Assembly (NCBI GenBank): GCA_963708795.1
Contig: CAVPUH010000007.1
Coordinates: 248,001-312,000, forward strand
Direction of reading: 5' to 3'
Origin: DAIQRJ01 sp963708795
GTDB taxonomy: Bacteria > Actinomycetota > Actinomycetes > Propionibacteriales > DAIQRJ01
DNA: 64,000 nucleotides
Made by a program: the position numbers and the translations under genes. How positions within the stretch are numbered: position 1 is the first letter of the stretch; each line of letters starts with the position of its first letter. Shown one piece after another: positions 46,189 to 54,267 of the stretch. The notes beneath the pieces were generated by a model, which was given only the letters and a program-made list of their open reading frames with translations, did not search any database and was not told where the DNA came from.

Positions 46189-47084
46189 TGGTCGAAGGCG
46201 AGAAGCGGTTGCGGCTCGAGGACGTCTCCCAGGTCTTCCCCGGCCACTCGGGGAACCGGTTGGTCGCGGTCGATCGGGCCTCGCTCGAACTCGTGTCGGA
46301 CGTGCCCACGATCGCCTCGCTGGTGGGGGCGAGCGGAAGTGGGAAGTCCACGATCGCCCGGATCCTGTTGGGGCTGCAGAAGCCGACGAGCGGGCGGGTG
46401 ACGTACTACGGGCGCGACATCAGGAAGTTGAGCCGGGCGGAGTACTCGGTGTTCCGGCGCGACGTGCAGCCGGTCTTCCAGGACCCGTACGCGATCTTCA
46501 ATCCGTTCTACCGGGTCGACCGGATGTTCTGGAAGGCGATCAAGAAGTTCAAGCTGGTCCGGGGGAAGGCGGCCGGCCAGGCCCAGATCGAGAAGTCGCT
46601 GGAGGCGGTGCGGCTGCGCCCGGGCGACGTGCTCGGCCGTTACGCCCACCAGCTCTCGGGCGGCCAGCGGCAACGACTCATGCTGGCCCGGATCCACATG
46701 CTGCAACCGTCGTTCGTCATCGCCGACGAGCCGGTGTCGATGCTCGATGCCCAGGTCCGGCGCCACTTCCTCGACATCATGATCGAGTTCCAGCAGACGT
46801 ACGGCATGACGACCCTGTTCATCACCCACGACCTGTCCACCGTCGCCTACGTCGGTGGCAGCATGATGACGATCCACAACGGCCGGATCGTCGAGACCGG
46901 GACGGTCAAGGACGTGCTGACCAATCCACAGCATCCGTACACCAAGCTGTTGATCGGTTCGGTCCCGACGCCGGACCCGGACGATCGGTGGCAGGATCGG
47001 ATCGAGTTGGTGGACGGCGAGCCCAGGGTCGTCCCGGCCGAGCCGGCCCGCGTCCAGATGCCCGACCAGCAGCCGACGTCCTGA
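46188..47084 (+). CDS. ABC transporter ATPase (OppF/DppF family)
   Basis: ATPase of 298 residues. Walker A GASGSGKST, signature LSGGQRQR, Walker B FVIADEPVSMLDAQVR, switch FITHDLS. It completes the second importer. The PCuAC-like lipoprotein gene follows after 31 bp with GAGGAG-type spacing, so it may share the transcript. Confidence 0.92.
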   Translation: MVEGEKRLRLEDVSQVFPGHSGNRLVAVDRASLELVSDVPTIASLVGASGSGKSTIARILLGLQKPTSGRVTYYGRDIRKLSRAEYSVFRRDVQPVFQDPYAIFNPFYRVDRMFWKAIKKFKLVRGKAAGQAQIEKSLEAVRLRPGDVLGRYAHQLSGGQRQRLMLARIHMLQPSFVIADEPVSMLDAQVRRHFLDIMIEFQQTYGMTTLFITHDLSTVAYVGGSMMTIHNGRIVETGTVKDVLTNPQHPYTKLLIGSVPTPDPDDRWQDRIELVDGEPRVVPAEPARVQMPDQQPTS

Positions 47085-47115
47085 CCTGCGACGTCACTTC
47101 GAGGAGCCGATTGCC

Positions 47116-47736
47116 ATGGCCAGACCCTCAGCGAGGGCTGCGGCACGACCCTGGGTCGGTCGTGCCGGCCGGGGCGCGCAGCTGCGCAGCGGGCTGCTGG
47201 CCGCGGTCGCCGTCGTGGCGCTCGCCAGCGGGTGCGGCACGGCAGCCGGCGCGGACGGAGCGGCTGTCGCTGCTGCAGGGCCGACGCCGTCACCGTCGGC
47301 CGTGCTGGATCCCGTGGGTCCGGCGTGCACGTGCGGCCACACCCCGGCGGCCGCCGCGCTCGCGACCGGTCAGCTGGGCGACATCGACGTCGGGGGCGCC
47401 TACGTGGTGCCGTCGGTGAAGGCCGACGGTGCGTGGGCCAGTTCTGCGTACATGTCCATCGTGAACGACGGTTCCGCGCCGGCCAGGTTGGTGGGAGCCA
47501 CCAGCGCCAAGGCGAAGACGGCCCAGTTGCACGGCGCACCCGGCGAACGGGTCGTCGCCGGTCGTGGCGTCGATCCCGGTGCCGGCCAGGGGAATGTCGA
47601 CCTCGCGCCCGCCGGGTACCGGGTGCTGCTGAGCGGGCTGTCGGCACCGTTGCGGATCGGCGACACGATTCCGGTCACCCTGCGGTTCGCCGGCGGTCGC
47701 TCGCTGCACCTCCAGCTGCCGGTGACGCTGAGCTGA
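47116..47736 (+). CDS. PCuAC-like lipoprotein lacking most copper ligands
   Basis: Exported protein of 206 residues. A basic N-terminus and hydrophobic core end in a lipobox-like ALASGC near residue 37; a Pro/Ser linker and a CTCGH motif follow. The C-terminal domain (about 88-205) matches copper chaperone PCu(A)C in fold: SSAYMSIVNDGSAPARLVGATS, TAQLHG and VDLAPAGYRVLLSGL (split). True PCuAC has His and Met in the last motif (HLM); here they are Tyr-Arg-Val. Only the early His (QLHG) remains. So Cu binding is doubtful, and a different role or metal is possible. Confidence 0.7.
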   Translation: MARPSARAAARPWVGRAGRGAQLRSGLLAAVAVVALASGCGTAAGADGAAVAAAGPTPSPSAVLDPVGPACTCGHTPAAAALATGQLGDIDVGGAYVVPSVKADGAWASSAYMSIVNDGSAPARLVGATSAKAKTAQLHGAPGERVVAGRGVDPGAGQGNVDLAPAGYRVLLSGLSAPLRIGDTIPVTLRFAGGRSLHLQLPVTLS

Positions 47737-47761
47737 ACCGGCCTCGGCTCAGCGCCTCGGC

Positions 47762-48440
47762 TCAGGCCGGCGCGCTGCCACGGCCCGGGGTGATGAGGCC
47801 GTTCTCGTAGGCGAACACCACGGCGGCGGTGCGATCGCGCAGGCCGAGCTTCAGCAGGATGCGCGAGACATGGGTCTTGACCGTCGTCTCGCTGACGAAC
47901 AGCTCACGGGCGATCTCGGCGTTCGACGCACCCCGGCCGAGCTGCATGAGGACCTCGTTCTCGCGATCGGTGAGGTCCGTCGAGTCGGATGTCGGCCGGG
48001 GTGTCGTCCGACGAGCCCCGGGTGGCCCGGGCGATGACGCGCGCGGTGACGGACGGGGAGAGCAGCGCATCACCGGCGGCCACCAGCCGCACGGCGTCGA
48101 CGAGCTCTTCGGCTCGCGCGTTCTTGAGCAGGAAGCCGCTGGCTCCGGCTCGCAGCGCGGTGAAGAGGTAGTCGTCGTTGTCGAAGGTGGTCAGGACGAT
48201 CACCCGGGTGTCGGTGCTCGAGGTGATCTCCCGGGTCGCCTCGAGCCCGTCCAGGCCCGGCATCTGGACGTCCATCAGCACGACGTCGGGCGCGGTGGTG
48301 GCCACCAGCTCGATCGCCTCCCGGCCGTTGCTCGCCTCACCGACCACCTCCAGGTCGTCCTCGGTCGAGAGGATGACGCGGAAGCCGGCACGCACGAGCT
48401 GATGGTCGTCGGCGAGCAGGACCCGGATCGGGCCGCTCAC
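47762..48440 (-). CDS. NarL-family response regulator, one frameshift
   Basis: Two-component response regulator of about 225 residues. The receiver domain has acidic D11/D12, phosphorylation Asp57 (VVLMDVQMPG) and Lys in SGFLLKNA. The LuxR-type HTH (LTDRENEVLMQLGRGASNAEIARELF, shortened) follows after a frame break near 47990-48001: one extra C in a CCCC run on this strand. Start is GTG at 48438-48440, overlapping the histidine-kinase stop (GTGA). It is cotranscribed with that kinase. Confidence 0.9.
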
Positions 48441-49831
48441 GCGTTCGCCGTGGAGGGAGCTGGCTCGGCCTGTGTCGCATCCGGACTGCCGGTCGGGCAC
48501 GGTCGGTCGACCGAGGTGGAGGCCGGGATCCGGGCCAGGACGCGGTACCCGCGGGTCGTGGTGCGGCGGCCGATGACGAGTTCCCCGCCGTGCAGGGTGA
48601 CGCGCTCGTCCATGCCGACGTGCCCGAGACCGCTGCCCCGGGTACTGGCCACGGCAGGCAGACCGTCGTCCACGACCTCGAGCTCGATGGACGAGGGTTC
48701 GCCGGTGTCCGAGCGCAGGTAGCGGAGTCGCAGGTCGACCTTGCTCGCCCGGGCGTGCCTGATCGTGTTCGTCACGGCCTCCTGAGCGACCCGGTAGAGC
48801 GACACCGAGACGGCCTGGCCGAGCTCGAACGGCTCTCCGACCACCGTGCGGTGAGCTGCCAACCCGGCTTCGCGGGCCGCGCGGACCAGGTCGTCGAGTT
48901 GACCGATGCCGACCGTGCCACCGGCGGTCTCCAGGGCGGTGTCGGAGTCGGGGCCGTCCGGCCCGTCGGAGCGGAGGACCCCGAGCAGCCCGGAGAGTTC
49001 GGCGACGGTGTTCCGGGCCGTGTTCTCGACCGCGGCCAGGAAGTCGCTGGCCAGCGCGGGATCGCGTTCGAGGCTGCGGCGCGCGGCCGCAGCCTGGACG
49101 CCCATGAGGGACACGCTGTGGGCGATGACGTCGTGGAGTTCCCGGGCGATCCGTACGCGTTCGCCCACGACGGCAGCACGGGCGTTGGCCGCGCGCTCGG
49201 TCTCGAGTGAGGCCGTGCGCTCGGCCAGGTCGTGGTCGCGCAGCGCGGACGTCCAGGCCCGGTTGCCGAAGAACCACGCGGCTCCGAAGTACACGACGTT
49301 GACGATGAGCGTGTAGGTCGCGTTGGCGATCCAGGGCGAGAGGAAACTCGGTGGTGGCGAGCCGGGGAACGGCTGGTCGGAGGCGAAGCTGAAGCCGAAC
49401 GCGGTGGCCAGCCAGACGAACATGGCCAGGAAGACCAGCAGCCGGACGACGTCGGCCCGCATCCGGTGACGACCCCAGGCGCCGAGGGTGAAGAGGGCCA
49501 CGAACACGTAGATGTTGACGCTGAGAGCCTCCGACAGGCCGAGGCGCTGCCAGAAGAAGAGCGCCAGCGCCTCCCAGACGGCGATGAGCTCGGGGTACCG
49601 GCGGCGGAGTGCGAGCGGGAGGGCGGCCGCGAGCACGACCACGATCTGCACCCAGGTGTCGGCGACGTGGCCGTACGGCTCGGCGCCCATCGCCCGGGCG
49701 GTGAGGGTGAGCACCAGGCCGAGGAGGGCGAGGCCGATCGCGTACTCGGCGTCGCGCCGATAGCCGGCGGGTCCCGGGGCCGGTCGTACCCAGTCCGGCT
49801 CGGGTCGTCGCCAGAAGGCCAGGCTCTCCAT
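48437..49831 (-). CDS. sensor histidine kinase, NarX/DesK type (HisKA_3)
   Basis: Kinase of 464 residues. Five or so N-terminal helices (about residues 28-190) would sense membrane or envelope state. The dimerisation domain reads RIARELHDVIAHSVSLMG with phospho-His233. The ATPase domain has the N box YRVAQEAVTNTIRHA and the G box GSGLGHVGMDERV. Signals are unknown. A large inverted repeat (49879-49966) lies in its upstream region shared with the APH-type gene. Confidence 0.92.
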   Translation of the reverse strand: MESLAFWRRPEPDWVRPAPGPAGYRRDAEYAIGLALLGLVLTLTARAMGAEPYGHVADTWVQIVVVLAAALPLALRRRYPELIAVWEALALFFWQRLGLSEALSVNIYVFVALFTLGAWGRHRMRADVVRLLVFLAMFVWLATAFGFSFASDQPFPGSPPPSFLSPWIANATYTLIVNVVYFGAAWFFGNRAWTSALRDHDLAERTASLETERAANARAAVVGERVRIARELHDVIAHSVSLMGVQAAAARRSLERDPALASDFLAAVENTARNTVAELSGLLGVLRSDGPDGPDSDTALETAGGTVGIGQLDDLVRAAREAGLAAHRTVVGEPFELGQAVSVSLYRVAQEAVTNTIRHARASKVDLRLRYLRSDTGEPSSIELEVVDDGLPAVASTRGSGLGHVGMDERVTLHGGELVIGRRTTTRGYRVLARIPASTSVDRPCPTGSPDATQAEPAPSTANA

Positions 49832-49878
49832 GGCGTCAGCCTACGCAGCGCCGGCGCTCGGTCAGGTTGGTTCGCGGT

Positions 49879-49966
49879 GTACCGCCGGCCAGGCAGAACT
49901 GCGACGCGAGGGCCGGTCGAGCGCATGGCCCGGGACCGATCGGGACTTCTGCCCGGCCGGCGGTAC
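49879..49966. repeat. 22-nt inverted repeat, 88-nt stem-loop
   Basis: Left arm 49879-49900 (GTACCGCCGGCC, then AGGCAGAACT) pairs with right arm 49945-49966 (ACTTCTGCCC, then GGCCGGCGGTAC) at 20 of 22 positions. The loop of 44 nt contains an inner GGGCC/GGCCC pair. It fills the divergent intergenic region between the histidine kinase and the APH-type gene. Confidence 0.65.
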
Positions 49967-49988
49967 GGGCTTCTGCCAAGCTGGGCCG

Positions 49989-50834
49989 ATGCCCGACCAT
50001 CAGAGCGTCGATCCGAACGCGGTGCTGGCCGCGGTCGGCCTCCCGCCCGCCACCGACGTCGTCCCGATGCCGGGTGCCGAGGCCACGGTCTGGCGGGTGG
50101 TCGTGGACGGCCGGCCGCTCGCGCTGCGCCTGCATCGCCTCGACAGCACGACCGCCGAGCGTGAACTCGTCGCCCTGCGGATCGCCGGTCGGGTCGGCGT
50201 GCCGGTTCCCGAGCTCGTCGTGGCCGGTGCCTGGTGTGGTCGATCCGTCGCCGTGACCACCTGGTGCCCGGGTCGCACCGTCTGGGACGTGCTCAGCACG
50301 ACCGAAGGGGACGAGCAGGTCGCGGTGGCCCGCCGGTTCGGGCGAGCACACGCGCAGCTGCATGCGAGCGTGCTCGATGCCGACGAGGTGGCGGAGCTGC
50401 GGGCGGTCGGCCGGGCTCTTCCGCGGGTGGCGGCGGCCGGACAGCCCGCGCTCCTGCATCTGGACTTCCACCCCCTCAACGTTCTCGACGACGGCAGCAC
50501 GGTCACCGGGATCGTCGACTGGGCGAACACCGCGATCGGCGACCGGCGTCTCGACCTCGCCCGGACGCGCGGCCTGTTCGCCCTCGCGGCGGTGTTCGCT
50601 CCGGACGACGCCACGCGGGTGGAACAGGCCGCCGAGCTGGTCGCCGGCCTGTGGGCACAGGGATATGCCGAGATCCTGCCGATGCCGGACGAGCACGAGT
50701 TGGCGCCCTTCTACGCGGCCGCCGGCGAGGCGATGCGCCGGGACTGGGAGCCGCGCACGGCAGCCGGTGAGGTCGACGGCCGCATCCTCACGGCGATCGA
50801 CGCCTGGACCGACCGGTGGGTGGGTGCACGATGA
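49989..50834 (+). CDS. APH-type phosphotransferase
   Basis: Kinase-like protein of 281 residues. The catalytic loop LHLDFHPLNVL (about residues 157-167) and the metal motif VDWAN (about 177-181) are intact. N-terminal ALRLHR carries the likely ATP-binding basic residue. The ATG at 49989 is preferred; the frame is open for 159 bp upstream, but that part contains the stem-loop. The stop overlaps the next start (ATGA, 50831-50834). Confidence 0.87.
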   Translation: MPDHQSVDPNAVLAAVGLPPATDVVPMPGAEATVWRVVVDGRPLALRLHRLDSTTAERELVALRIAGRVGVPVPELVVAGAWCGRSVAVTTWCPGRTVWDVLSTTEGDEQVAVARRFGRAHAQLHASVLDADEVAELRAVGRALPRVAAAGQPALLHLDFHPLNVLDDGSTVTGIVDWANTAIGDRRLDLARTRGLFALAAVFAPDDATRVEQAAELVAGLWAQGYAEILPMPDEHELAPFYAAAGEAMRRDWEPRTAAGEVDGRILTAIDAWTDRWVGAR

Positions 50835-51760
50835 CCGACCTCGTGGAGCAGCACCGCTTCGTGCTGGCCGGGCTCGGCGCCGACGGCACCCGGCTCGGCG
50901 CCGGCAGTGAGGCCACCGTCTACGCCCTCGACGACACCCGGGTCGTGCGGATCATGCACGGAGTGGCCGGCCCGCTCGACGACGAGCTCACCCGCGTCTA
51001 CCGGCGGTGGGCCGAGCAACCCGGGACCGCCACACTCGGGTTCGACCTCCCGACCGTGCTCGACGACGCCACCACCCATGGAGTGCACTGGCAGATCCTG
51101 CGGCGGATACCGGGCGTCGAGGTCGGGCGGCTCCTACGAGACGCCCCGGCCGATCGGCGCAGCGAATTGCTCGCCGGCTATCTGGATGCCTCCGCGCGCA
51201 TCGGTGCGATCGACGGCGCGCCCACGTACGGCACGCTGATCGGGGGTCACACGTACCCGACCTGGGCCGAGTGCCTGCGCGCTCGGCTGGAGGTCAGCCC
51301 GGCCGGGCTGCGGGCCCGGGTGGCGGCGAAGGTCGAGGCGTTCGACGCCGTACTCGAGCGCTTCCACGCCGAGCTCGAGGATGCCTACGACGGCCCACCG
51401 CAGCTGGTGCACGTCGACTACTTCCCCGGCAACGTCCTGGCGGTCGATGCCTCCGGCGGCTACCGGATCACCGGCGTCCTCGACTTCGCCAGCCACTCGC
51501 TGTTCGGCGACCCGCTCCTCGACGTGGCCGGCGCGGTGGTGATGGCCGACCTGGACAGCGACGTCACGATCACCGAGCGGGGCGCCTTGGCCACGCGGGC
51601 GGTCGAGCGATGCGGTGGTCGGCTCGGTGAGAGGCTCGTCGAGGTGATGGAGACCTACCGCGTGTTCTACGCCCTGTACTACTCCATGGACGAGGGTCTC
51701 ATCGACTGGTCAGCGCGGCATCTCGACGATGTCGCCGCGGGCCGGTCCCTTCTGCGCTGA
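50831..51760 (+). CDS. APH-type phosphotransferase (second of pair)
   Basis: Protein of 309 residues translated from an ATGA overlap with the previous kinase. It has VHVDYFPGNVL as catalytic loop and VLDFAS as metal motif. It is clearly a paralogue-type neighbour but only distantly similar in sequence. Two coupled APH-fold kinases could form a heteromer or act on related substrates. An antibiotic, sugar or amino-alcohol substrate cannot be told apart. Confidence 0.86.
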   Translation: MTDLVEQHRFVLAGLGADGTRLGAGSEATVYALDDTRVVRIMHGVAGPLDDELTRVYRRWAEQPGTATLGFDLPTVLDDATTHGVHWQILRRIPGVEVGRLLRDAPADRRSELLAGYLDASARIGAIDGAPTYGTLIGGHTYPTWAECLRARLEVSPAGLRARVAAKVEAFDAVLERFHAELEDAYDGPPQLVHVDYFPGNVLAVDASGGYRITGVLDFASHSLFGDPLLDVAGAVVMADLDSDVTITERGALATRAVERCGGRLGERLVEVMETYRVFYALYYSMDEGLIDWSARHLDDVAAGRSLLR

Positions 51761-51841
51761 GGCTCTGGCCCCGGCACCTTACGATGACGGGCGACGAGGG
51801 CTCTGCCGGGCCAGCACGCAGCACCGAGGGAGAACGCGATC

Positions 51842-53383
51842 GTGCGAGTGACGGGCCTGGGTCATGCCGGGATGTTCGTGGAGACCCGAGGTGGCTCGAT
51901 CCTGTGCGATCCCTGGGTGAACCCGGCGTTCTTCGGCTCCTGGTTCCCGTTCCCGGACAACCGCGGCCTCGACTGGGAGCGGTTCGGACAGGCCGACTAC
52001 CTCTACGTGAGCCACCGTCACAAGGACCACTTCGACCCGGCGCTGCTGACTCGTCACGTCCGCAGGGACATCACGGTGCTGTTGCCCGAGTACCCGACCG
52101 CTGAACTCGAGACCGACCTTCGTGACCTGGGCTTCACGAACATCCTCTACACCCGGGCGGGCGAGGAGTTCGAGCGCGACGGGCTCCGGATGATGATCAC
52201 CCCCCTGCGTGGCCCCGGCGACGGCCCGATCGGCGATTCGGCGTTGTCGCTCGACGACGGGACGGCCGTGCTGTTGAACCAGAACGACTCGCATCCGCTG
52301 GACGTCGAGAAGATCCGGGCGTTCGGGGAGATCGACGCCTACTTCACCCAGTTCTCCGGGGCGATCTGGTGGCCGATGGTCTACGACCTGCCCGAGCAGG
52401 CGAAACAGCGGTTCGCCGAGCTCAAGCGCAAGTCCCAGAGCGACCGCACGCTGTTCTACATCGACCAGGTCGGATCACCGAACGTCTTCCCGATGGCGGG
52501 GCCGCCGTGCTTCCTCGACGAGGAGCTCTTCGGCTGGAACGGCTACGGCACCGACGACACCTCGATCTTCACGGATCAGCGACAGTTCCTCGACGAGCTC
52601 GCGATCAGCCGCCCGGACACGGCCGGTCATCTCTTCCTGCCCGGGACCGTGATCGACCTCGACCACGGCGGCTGCACCGCGACCCAGACGCTGTTCGACG
52701 ACGCCGAGATCGCCCGCATGTTCGGCGACAAGTGGTCGTACCTGCGGGACTTCCAGGCCGCACGGGGCCACGAGGTGCTGGCGGAGAAGGCGACCCGCGC
52801 GCCGGTGCCGGACGACATGTTCGAGCAGTTGAAGGCCTGGTGGGAGCCGCTGATGAAGCGGGCGCCGTTCCTGTCGGAGTCGATCGGGGCGCCCGTCCGG
52901 TTCACGATCGGGTCGCTCGACCTCGTGGTCGACTTCCCGGCCGCGGAGGTACGGCACTACGAGGACGAGAAGGTGCGGTACTGGTACGCGACGTCGGCGG
53001 ACCTCGTGGCGACGAACCTGCGCGACGGCGAGATCGACTGGTCGAACAGCCTGTTCCTCTCGCTGCGCTTCGCGGCCGGCCGGGTCGGGAAGTTCAACGA
53101 GTACCTCTACACCTTCTTCAAGTGCCTGTCCGAGGAACGAATCGACTACGTCGAGAACTGGTACTCCGAGCAGGGGGATACGGGTGAGGACATCGCCCTC
53201 AGCGACTGGATCGTCCAGCGACGGTGCCCGCACCTGCATGCCGACCTGAAGAAGTTCGGGACGACGGACGGGGACGTGCTGACGTGCAACCTGCACGGCT
53301 GGCAGTTCGACCTGGCCTCCGGTCGATGCCTCACCTCACGCGGCCACGAGATCCGAGCCCGCAGAACCGGCACCGACGCCTGA
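51842..53383 (+). CDS. metallo-beta-lactamase fold / Rieske [2Fe-2S] fusion protein
   Basis: Protein of 513 residues joining two redox/hydrolase modules. The N-terminal MBL domain has the metal motif HRHKDH (residues 58-63) with the typical TGLGHAGMFVETRGGSILCDPW start. The C-terminal Rieske cluster ligands are C462-P-H464 and C482-N-L-H485. The middle is an MBL extension rich in Trp and Tyr. The architecture recalls CMP-Neu5Ac hydroxylase-like proteins in actinobacteria, where the Rieske domain is usually N-terminal. The start is GTG at 51842. An oxygenase or reductase-coupled hydrolase role is inferred. Confidence 0.85.
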   Translation: MRVTGLGHAGMFVETRGGSILCDPWVNPAFFGSWFPFPDNRGLDWERFGQADYLYVSHRHKDHFDPALLTRHVRRDITVLLPEYPTAELETDLRDLGFTNILYTRAGEEFERDGLRMMITPLRGPGDGPIGDSALSLDDGTAVLLNQNDSHPLDVEKIRAFGEIDAYFTQFSGAIWWPMVYDLPEQAKQRFAELKRKSQSDRTLFYIDQVGSPNVFPMAGPPCFLDEELFGWNGYGTDDTSIFTDQRQFLDELAISRPDTAGHLFLPGTVIDLDHGGCTATQTLFDDAEIARMFGDKWSYLRDFQAARGHEVLAEKATRAPVPDDMFEQLKAWWEPLMKRAPFLSESIGAPVRFTIGSLDLVVDFPAAEVRHYEDEKVRYWYATSADLVATNLRDGEIDWSNSLFLSLRFAAGRVGKFNEYLYTFFKCLSEERIDYVENWYSEQGDTGEDIALSDWIVQRRCPHLHADLKKFGTTDGDVLTCNLHGWQFDLASGRCLTSRGHEIRARRTGTDA

Positions 53384-53400
53384 GGTCCGTCCGACCGTCG

Positions 53401-53495
53401 GGTTTGTCGGTAGTGCCGTCTGCTGTCGGTATGGCGGTTGCGGTCGGCGTATGGCTGTAGGCGGTCATACGAACGCGTGGACGGTGCTACCAACG
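53401..53495. repeat. intergenic repeat segment related to the 16.8-17.1 kb block
   Basis: CGTATG (53448-53453) and CATACG (53466-53471) form a perfect 6-bp stem around GCTGTAGGCGGT. The stretch CGTATGGCTGTAGRCGGT is shared with 16994-17011. A GGTGCTACC core sits at 53483-53491. Further left, 53420-53440 resembles 61039-61059 (CTGCTGKCGGTATG). No coding sequence fits. Confidence 0.55.
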
Positions 53496-53518
53496 TGGGT
53501 GAACGGTGACGCGGCAGG

Positions 53519-53986
53519 TCAGGGCGCGACTGGACCCGTCCCGCCGACGAGTCCGTCCCACGTCCAGTGCGGAATCGACAGGCCCTCCGGGACGTCGGCG
53601 ACGGACTCGTGATAGCGCGACATCGTCGTGGTCGTGGCCCACGCAAAGTACTCGTGGAGCACTCCGCGCAGACGTTCGTCGCCGAGGCCGACGTCGACCA
53701 TCGCCTGGTCGAAGCATGCGATCGCGCGACGGTCCATCTCCTCGTGCGGACCGTTCCCGCTGTGCAACGCGACGACCGTGGACTCGTCGCCGTACTGGTC
53801 CGAATACGTCGATGGACCGCCGAGCGCCTCGGCCCAGTACGCCGCGAGGCGCTCGCTGTGATCGGAGCGGAACCCGTGGCTGAACGCATGGGCGACGACC
53901 TCGTCGGACATCACCCGCACGTGCCAGGCGTGCGCCAGCCGCTGCATGCCCTCGGCCCCGCCCGCTGCCTCGTACACCGTCTGCAT
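53519..53986 (-). CDS. group II truncated haemoglobin-like protein
   Basis: Protein of 155 residues from the truncated haemoglobin O group. The N-terminus MQTVYEAAGGAEGMQRLAHAWH matches helices A/B, and YWAEALGGPSTYSDQYGDESTV covers the E-F region; the His of VALHSGNGPH is the probable haem ligand. HEYFAWATTTTMSRYHES lies at the C-terminal helix. The ATG at 53984-53986 is preferred; upstream codons in frame are unlikely. O2 or NO handling is the family role. Confidence 0.82.
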   Translation of the reverse strand: MQTVYEAAGGAEGMQRLAHAWHVRVMSDEVVAHAFSHGFRSDHSERLAAYWAEALGGPSTYSDQYGDESTVVALHSGNGPHEEMDRRAIACFDQAMVDVGLGDERLRGVLHEYFAWATTTTMSRYHESVADVPEGLSIPHWTWDGLVGGTGPVAP

Positions 53987-54024
53987 GCGCCCAACGTCGC
54001 ACAGCCGACCGACAGTGCGCCCCC

Positions 54025-54258
54025 TCAGCCCGGGCCGAGAACTGCGGCTACATCGGGCGGCCGGTAGAGCGAGCTCTTGACGACCTTGCGTCGCTGCGGT
54101 GGACAGGGCGACCGTCGGCGTCGAGCTTCGGTGGCCTCCTCGACCAGCAGCCGCTGCCGCAGCGCGGCCAGCCCGCACGGCGCGAGCGTCGGGACGTCGC
54201 GGTGACCGAGGTCGAAGGTCAGATGGAACTCACGGACCGCTTCGGCTGGGCTCGGCAC
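54025..54258 (-). pseudogene. remnant of a MazG-like NTP pyrophosphohydrolase
   Basis: The N-terminal part (VREFHLTFDLGHRDVPTL, then LAALRQRLLVEEATE) matches the first helix of actinobacterial MazG-like NTP pyrophosphatases. Straight after it, in the next frame, comes KLDADGRPVHRSD, and back in the first frame KVVKSSLYRPPDVAAVL, which are the end of the same family. The middle of about 50 residues, holding the metal-binding Glu/Asp cluster, is absent. So there is an internal deletion plus one missing base near GACGCAAG. This is probably a dead gene, unlike the simple +1 frame breaks elsewhere. Confidence 0.6.
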
Positions 54259-54267
54259 GTCCCGCGC

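Noticed and set aside
47741..47765. Tandem 12-bp repeat GCCTCGGCTCAG after the PCuAC-like gene
   Set aside because: Real but very short; it lies at the end of two convergent genes with no sign of function.
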